Below, piece after piece: positions 59,392-64,000 of a stretch of 64,000 nt of DNA. The position numbers were made by a program, and so were the translations under genes. Each line of letters starts with the position of its first letter. Positions within the stretch are counted from its first letter, which is position 1. The DNA is taken from the NCBI GenBank assembly GCA_022661535.1, contig JAKULF010000009.1, forward strand, positions 248,001-312,000, in the 5' to 3' direction. The stretch is from Eutypa lata. Taxonomy: Eukaryota > Ascomycota > Sordariomycetes > Xylariales > Diatrypaceae. The notes under the pieces were generated by a model. That model did no database searches and was not told the origin of the DNA. It saw nothing but the letters and a program-made list of their open reading frames with translations.

Positions 59392-60448
59392 CTATAGATG
59401 CGTGTTCGAAGTAAATGCTCCTGGGCGCTCTGCAGGGAATGGCTTTAGCTGAGCGTGTGATATCAATACCCTGCAGTCTATACTCTCTCGTGACACGTGG
59501 CCTCGGCCTTCCTTAGAAAGTGGCACGGAACCATGCGGACACCCTTTAAGTATAAGCAAGTAATATATAGCACAAGCTTCACTGACGTAGCTTACCTAAG
59601 CCTTGCTTGAAGCTTGGATCAACGGTCTTGAATATCAAAACCTCGTGGGGCTGCTGCTCGGAAATGTAGTACCATTTCTGGGATTCGCTGAAATGGAGTT
59701 GTACGTTTTCCGTGAAGAATTCCTCGAAGACAACGTCACTCGGTAAGGTGTCAAGTTTATATCTGACTGTCGACGGGTCACACACGGCCAGAGGCCAGCT
59801 CTTTACGGGTCCTTGCAATGGTTTCCACGCCCTTGAGAAACGGGTAAGCCACATCCCTTCAACTGGATTTGGTGTTATATCACTCACGTGACAATTTGCC
59901 ATGGAGAATTTAGAATGCCATCAGCCGCATTGCCATAGAGCGATTTAATTGTTCTTTCCGCCTCATCCATAGTTATATCTATATTGTTGTTAGAAAATAT
60001 GAACTTAATCTCAAATATGCCAGGTCCGAAATCTACGCTGACCAATATGTGCCATTGGGAAGAGGTGATTGATCTTGTCAGATGTTTCCGACGACCTGGG
60101 GAAATCAGGGTTTCCCCGACGAACTGAGTAGTCAAGCACATACACGTGAGTTGCTTTGAACAACTCCTGTAGTGCTTGAGACAGCTGCCTGATATAGATA
60201 GAGAAAATTCCCGATGCAGAGTGAAACACTTCAGGAGATATGGGTGGCCGAAGGCGGTGAATGATGAATCCATCGCGCTCAAATTCAAGGTCTGATCGAC
60301 AATCGCGCAAATCGTGCACCGTAATTTCCCGCCTTTCGGAGACAATGTTGGTTGGCGCTATGTCTTCCGGTATATATCGGAGGGTATACGGCTTAACATT
60401 CTGATAGTCGTCCTCCCTGGACAGGAAGTACAGAGATGACCTGAACAT
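59392..60448 (-). pseudogene. CmcJ/AsaB-like hydroxylase/desaturase, frameshifted
   Basis: Minus-strand exons: 60448-59888 (containing a net +1 shift near 60045), 59831-59596 and 59543-59392. Introns join in phase. Landmarks of the CmcJ/NvfI/AsaB-like family: LRYIPEDIAPTNIV near the N-terminus, ATHVYVLDYSVRR, VTAWKPLQGPVKSWPLAVCDPSTV, QKWYYISEQQPHEVLIFKTVD and a last exon PHGSVPLSKE followed by SRESIDCRVL. The shift falls between FPMAHI and DFGPGIFEIKFIF, where the family has its conserved H-x-D segment. Intact members act in fungal secondary metabolism. A shorter model without the last exon stops at 59579 and lacks the conserved C-terminus. Only one lesion, so sequencing error is possible. 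Confidence 0.7.
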
Positions 60449-61419
60449 AGTACCAGGTACTCATACGATATAGAATGAAATACCGATTTGCGCAATCTGC
60501 ATACACGTTCCCTGCTACCAGTGGGGATGGTTAAAAGGAAATCGACTAGTAGTTCATGAGTATCAAATAGCTAGCATTGCCAGTGCCCTGCAGAGGTGGT
60601 ATATATTTATAACATGACAAGGCTGGGTAGCTGGGCAACGGTCTGATGACGCAATGTATCTTGTGTACATGTCAATTAAAATGCGTTTGATATGACTGTC
60701 AGCTATTTTGATCGAGTCTTCGGAGCTTCGCATATGCGGGTGATTGTAAACCATATGACCTGTAACCTTCCAGACTGGCGCGAAGAGAGGATCAGCAATG
60801 TTAAAGCTGGGGTAGGGGGTGGATCTACATCAGGTTTAAACTTGTGTGATCGCCTGACAGGGATTGGAGATGCATAAGCTTGATGAGCCATTTCGACTTT
60901 ACTACGTTGCATCGGGGCCGGAATGTAGCCATGAAATCGCCACAGCTGCCTCGAATAGGCGAAAGCCCGATCCACGGCTACGACAATACAATATTCAACA
61001 ATGGTCGATTTGCGCAAGTATCCTGATCGACATAGGAGGGGTAAGTAGCAGCAGGATCGGCTAACAGTGTACAATAGTCTCCGTATGCATAACAACCTAT
61101 AGTCATTGCCTTCCTTCCTCACAGCGTGAATTTTAAGCCGCATACACGCATCTAAAGAGTCCTTCTATCTTACACATATCTATATTCCAATTGCTTTATA
61201 AACTGCCAGCGAAGCCTAGGGTTAACTAAGTCTTTTAATCCAAATTTCTGTGAAGCAGCGTCATCCCTCGGTTAAGAATTCTGGGCAAAATGTGTATTTG
61301 CAAAACAGATAAATTCGAAGCAACGAACGGCAGTTAAAACAGAGGTCACGGCAATACAAGGGTTCTATCGTGAACATTGCAAACTAGGTCTTCCTACCAA
61401 AGGGTTCTCAGGTGACGAA
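60449..61419. other. divergent intergenic region
   Basis: Lies between the CmcJ-like gene and the CorA-like gene. ORF 60703-61143 (-) has no family features and is not annotated. Confidence 0.5.
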
Positions 61420-63150
61420 ATGCAAACAGAATCCGTAGAGCTCGACAATGACGTTCCCCTGGAGATATTAGTTGTGCCCGGAACTACAAACGTGGAACAA
61501 CATGCAAAGCAATATGCTATTGACTGCCGAGACGCTGCTACAAAACCGTTCTTCGCAACTCCTTTCCCGAAACCCCACTTGGAATGGCTGTCCGGATTTC
61601 TAAGCTACGAGAACACCACAGACCATAGAGATACAACAGATGGACTAGAACCTCAAGATTCCACCTTTGTTGAGATTCTCTATTTAGACAAGCATATATC
61701 AGACCATCCCTGCTCCATTACCGTCGAAGCATTTCGAGCTCTTTCCGATTCTGAATCAGTCTTGCTATTCCTGAGGGGACAACCCTCGAGCCAATGGATC
61801 CGGTTACTTGGTGCTAAATATGGTATAGAGCATGAGTTTTTCTCCCAGCATGTTATTCCGCATGATGAATTCTTCTACGATAATGAACCGCTATTGATGA
61901 ATCACAAATCCTTGAGACTACGATTATCAACTCTGGGCTCCCGCGGGCCTAAGATAGCGTGTCAAAAATGCAGTCAGAAAGAGCTCGCGCGGTTGCGTAC
62001 CGTCGTTGCTGATAAACTATCTGAATCTTCAGATACCTTTATTAGGGATCCGAGATCAACAAGGCCTTGTGAAACAAGGATCAGGGACATATTTGTTCAC
62101 GACGGAGAACACTTTTCAGTTGAGCAATACATCTCTATTTACCTGCATCGGACACCCACTTGCTGGACTGGTAAGCAAAATATCCATCCTTGTGACCTAT
62201 ATTAACGACTTCACTAAACATCTACCTATGAAGGTATCATCTGGTCTGATATTGGGACTCAGGTCAAGTCTAGCTCGTTTGAGAGAGTTCTAGATGAATT
62301 AAAGCTTGGCGCTGGTTGGAATTTGAAGTTCTATCCCACAATTGGTTTGCCAGATCCCGAGAAACACGAGAGTTGGAATACTGCAGAAAGTCGTGATTCA
62401 TCTTCTAGCTATTTTCAGCAGACAGCATCAGTTGTTTTGGCAAATTACGGTGCTTTACTCGTCTCCAGCCCGATGTCCAAACATAAAACCCTCGCACTGC
62501 TCCCGCTTCTGAATGTGGTTGTGGTTGCAAAACGTCAATACCTTCGGATGGTGAAGTCGAAAATGGCCAATGAAACAGATCCGTCAAAGTTTAACAACGC
62601 CGAAGTCGACCTGTCCATAGTCTTGAGTACTAAACAGAGAATTTCGGAACATTCCGACGAGTTTAAGCGTTTGGCCAAATTCTTACTTCACCACCGGGAC
62701 TTACATTTGCCAAGCTCAGACCAAGAACAGGCTGGTGGCCCAAGCGACAACGAGGCAGTGAAGCACTTTGAGTTGATGATCCAGGCTACAAAGAGTTTTA
62801 TAAATGTGCAAAATGAACTTTCAAAGATGTGTGACTTTGCCATATCAGTCATTCAAGCTTACACGTCGATTCAACAGACAGAAAAGGCAGTGTCGGAATC
62901 TCGAAGCGTCAGATATCTAACAGTACTGGCTGTGTTGTTCGTTCCGCTATCATTTACTGCATCTGTTTTCGGCATGAACTTTCAAGAGTTTGGTTCGGGA
63001 AACCTCAGCATATGGATTTGGGTGGTAGTTGCGGTTCCTTTAACGTCAATGGTTATGCTTCCTTTCATGTCAGACCTGAGGATAATTAGTCTCCTAGCTG
63101 TTCAGGGGTTCGGACTAAGGCAGAAAGTACATGATAGGAGAGCCACATAA
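61420..63150 (+). CDS. CorA-like membrane protein (GMN motif)
   Basis: Two exons, 61420-62170 and 62234-63150, with a 63-nt intron (GTAAGC to GAAG) and 555 residues. The C-terminus has the CorA layout: a long helix (FINVQNELSKMCDFAISVIQ), then SVRYLTVLAVLFVPLSFTAS as membrane helix 1, GMN at 497-499 in FGMNFQEFG, and IWIWVVVAVPLTSMVMLPFM as helix 2. CorA proteins are pentameric Mg2+ channels; fungal long forms with divergent N-termini such as this one have unproved transport. A cluster of His and Cys at about residues 180-240 is noted without a known fold. No lesion seen. Confidence 0.8.
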
Positions 63151-64000
63151 GGACAACCTTTCGCTCAAGCTTCAACCAACAACGTAGGCTAGTTTTTCCT
63201 ATTTATACTACTTGCCATATTTACCCCATTGGTACGGTTTAACGACCATTGTGCACATTCAGAATAAACGCACTTATACTGATTATGTTCCAATGATACC
63301 TCACTAAATAGGATTACGTACTAACGAGACACTTCATGTGAGTCCATACATTCTACAGTAGACGTAATGCAATAGGGCTTGGTAGTATTCAAATAATTAG
63401 TTGGCCAACATACATGCTTAGGCCACCGGTACCTAACCGTCCATATAACGTCGTCAAGACGACGTTATGTATCATTTCTTAGATTCGCGAGACACCACAG
63501 CATTACGCTTTTCACTCAATCCCGCTCCTTATCATACCTATAGTAATGGTTTCTAGGTACCTCTATCCTCAGCACTCTACTTAATTACAGTCTTACTCCG
63601 CTTAAGATCAACCCGTTCGTCCTCTCACACTCCGGATGCGAAGTTTACATTGGCTATGTAACTATACTAGTATTTACAGTACATTATTTGCTATATAAAT
63701 ATATAAAGTAAAAATGTATTATGCCATAAGATTACATACGGTGACCGATGAAGTCCGACTTCATTTAGATAATCGAACTCAAAGACAACTCGTGATTATA
63801 GGCCTAGATTCCCTCATCCCCCTTTAATCTCTAAAGATATAAAAGTTATTTCGTTGGATCATAGTGTCACGTAATCCCGTTCATTATCAATTGCTGCTTA
63901 TCCACATTACAACGATTATCTTTCAAGGTGCACTGAATATAGTCAACGTAATTGAAAGCCACTGGAGCTCATAGTTAAGGAGTGTACGTGATCTCTTATA
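63151..64000. other. AT-rich window end
   Basis: No gene recognised. It includes a 24-nt palindrome at 63445-63468. Confidence 0.5.
63445..63468. repeat. perfect palindrome, 11-bp arms
   Basis: ATAACGTCGTC-AA-GACGACGTTAT: 11-bp perfect arms around two bases. It contains ACGTCGT/ACGACGT words like CRE/bZIP half-sites. No gene starts nearby inside the window. Confidence 0.7.

Noticed and set aside
1..64000. tRNA, rRNA or CRISPR features
   Set aside because: Looked for box-B-like GGTTCGAATCC words with matching stems and for regular spaced repeats; none convincing by eye. A tRNA scan would settle it.

Overview
The window is nuclear DNA of a filamentous ascomycete (Pezizomycotina). Genes are interrupted by short GT-AG introns, mostly 49-155 nt. 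Typical fungal families are present: Zn2Cys6 regulator, DUF3176, SesB-like/NB-ARC/TPR NLR, CmcJ/AsaB-like hydroxylase, fungal histidine phosphatase and fungal CorA-like protein. Intergenic DNA is rich in TAGGTA/TACCTA motifs and short tandem repeats. I cannot place it below subphylum from sequence alone.

Layout. 0-16.8 kb is mostly housekeeping: an F-box protein (-), a mitochondrial carnitine/acylcarnitine-type carrier (+), a histidine-phosphatase protein (-), the GPI transamidase catalytic subunit GPI8 (+) and a TFIIIC 90-kDa-type subunit (+). 17.5-26.1 kb is a decaying accessory block: an MFS drug-type transporter with two frameshifts and a stop, an APH-fold kinase, an intact seven-exon sugar transporter, and, divergent from it, an FAD-dependent oxidoreductase with a nonsense codon and a lost splice donor. 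26.4-36.1 kb holds a DUF3176 membrane protein, a PPxY-containing membrane protein, an hAT-type MITE, a Zn2Cys6 regulator and a secreted PAF-acetylhydrolase-like esterase. 38.1-46.8 kb returns to conserved genes: TBP, a CHIP-type TPR/U-box ubiquitin ligase, a class-V aminotransferase and a C2H2 zinc-finger protein. 48.9-63.2 kb is accessory again: a 76-residue secreted peptide whose predicted mature part has 10 cysteines, a BTB protein, a broken O-methyltransferase, an NLR with a damaged N-terminus, a CmcJ-like gene with a frameshift and a CorA-like membrane protein.

Exon structures were joined by hand by matching reading phase and splice consensus; they are predictions. The most notable signals are the clustered gene decay, in which all four in-frame stops are TAG; two non-autonomous DNA transposons with target-site duplications; the Cys-rich peptide with a dibasic processing site; and the NLR with a hydrolase-like N-terminal domain. 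I found no clear tRNA, rRNA, CRISPR array or complete retroelement.
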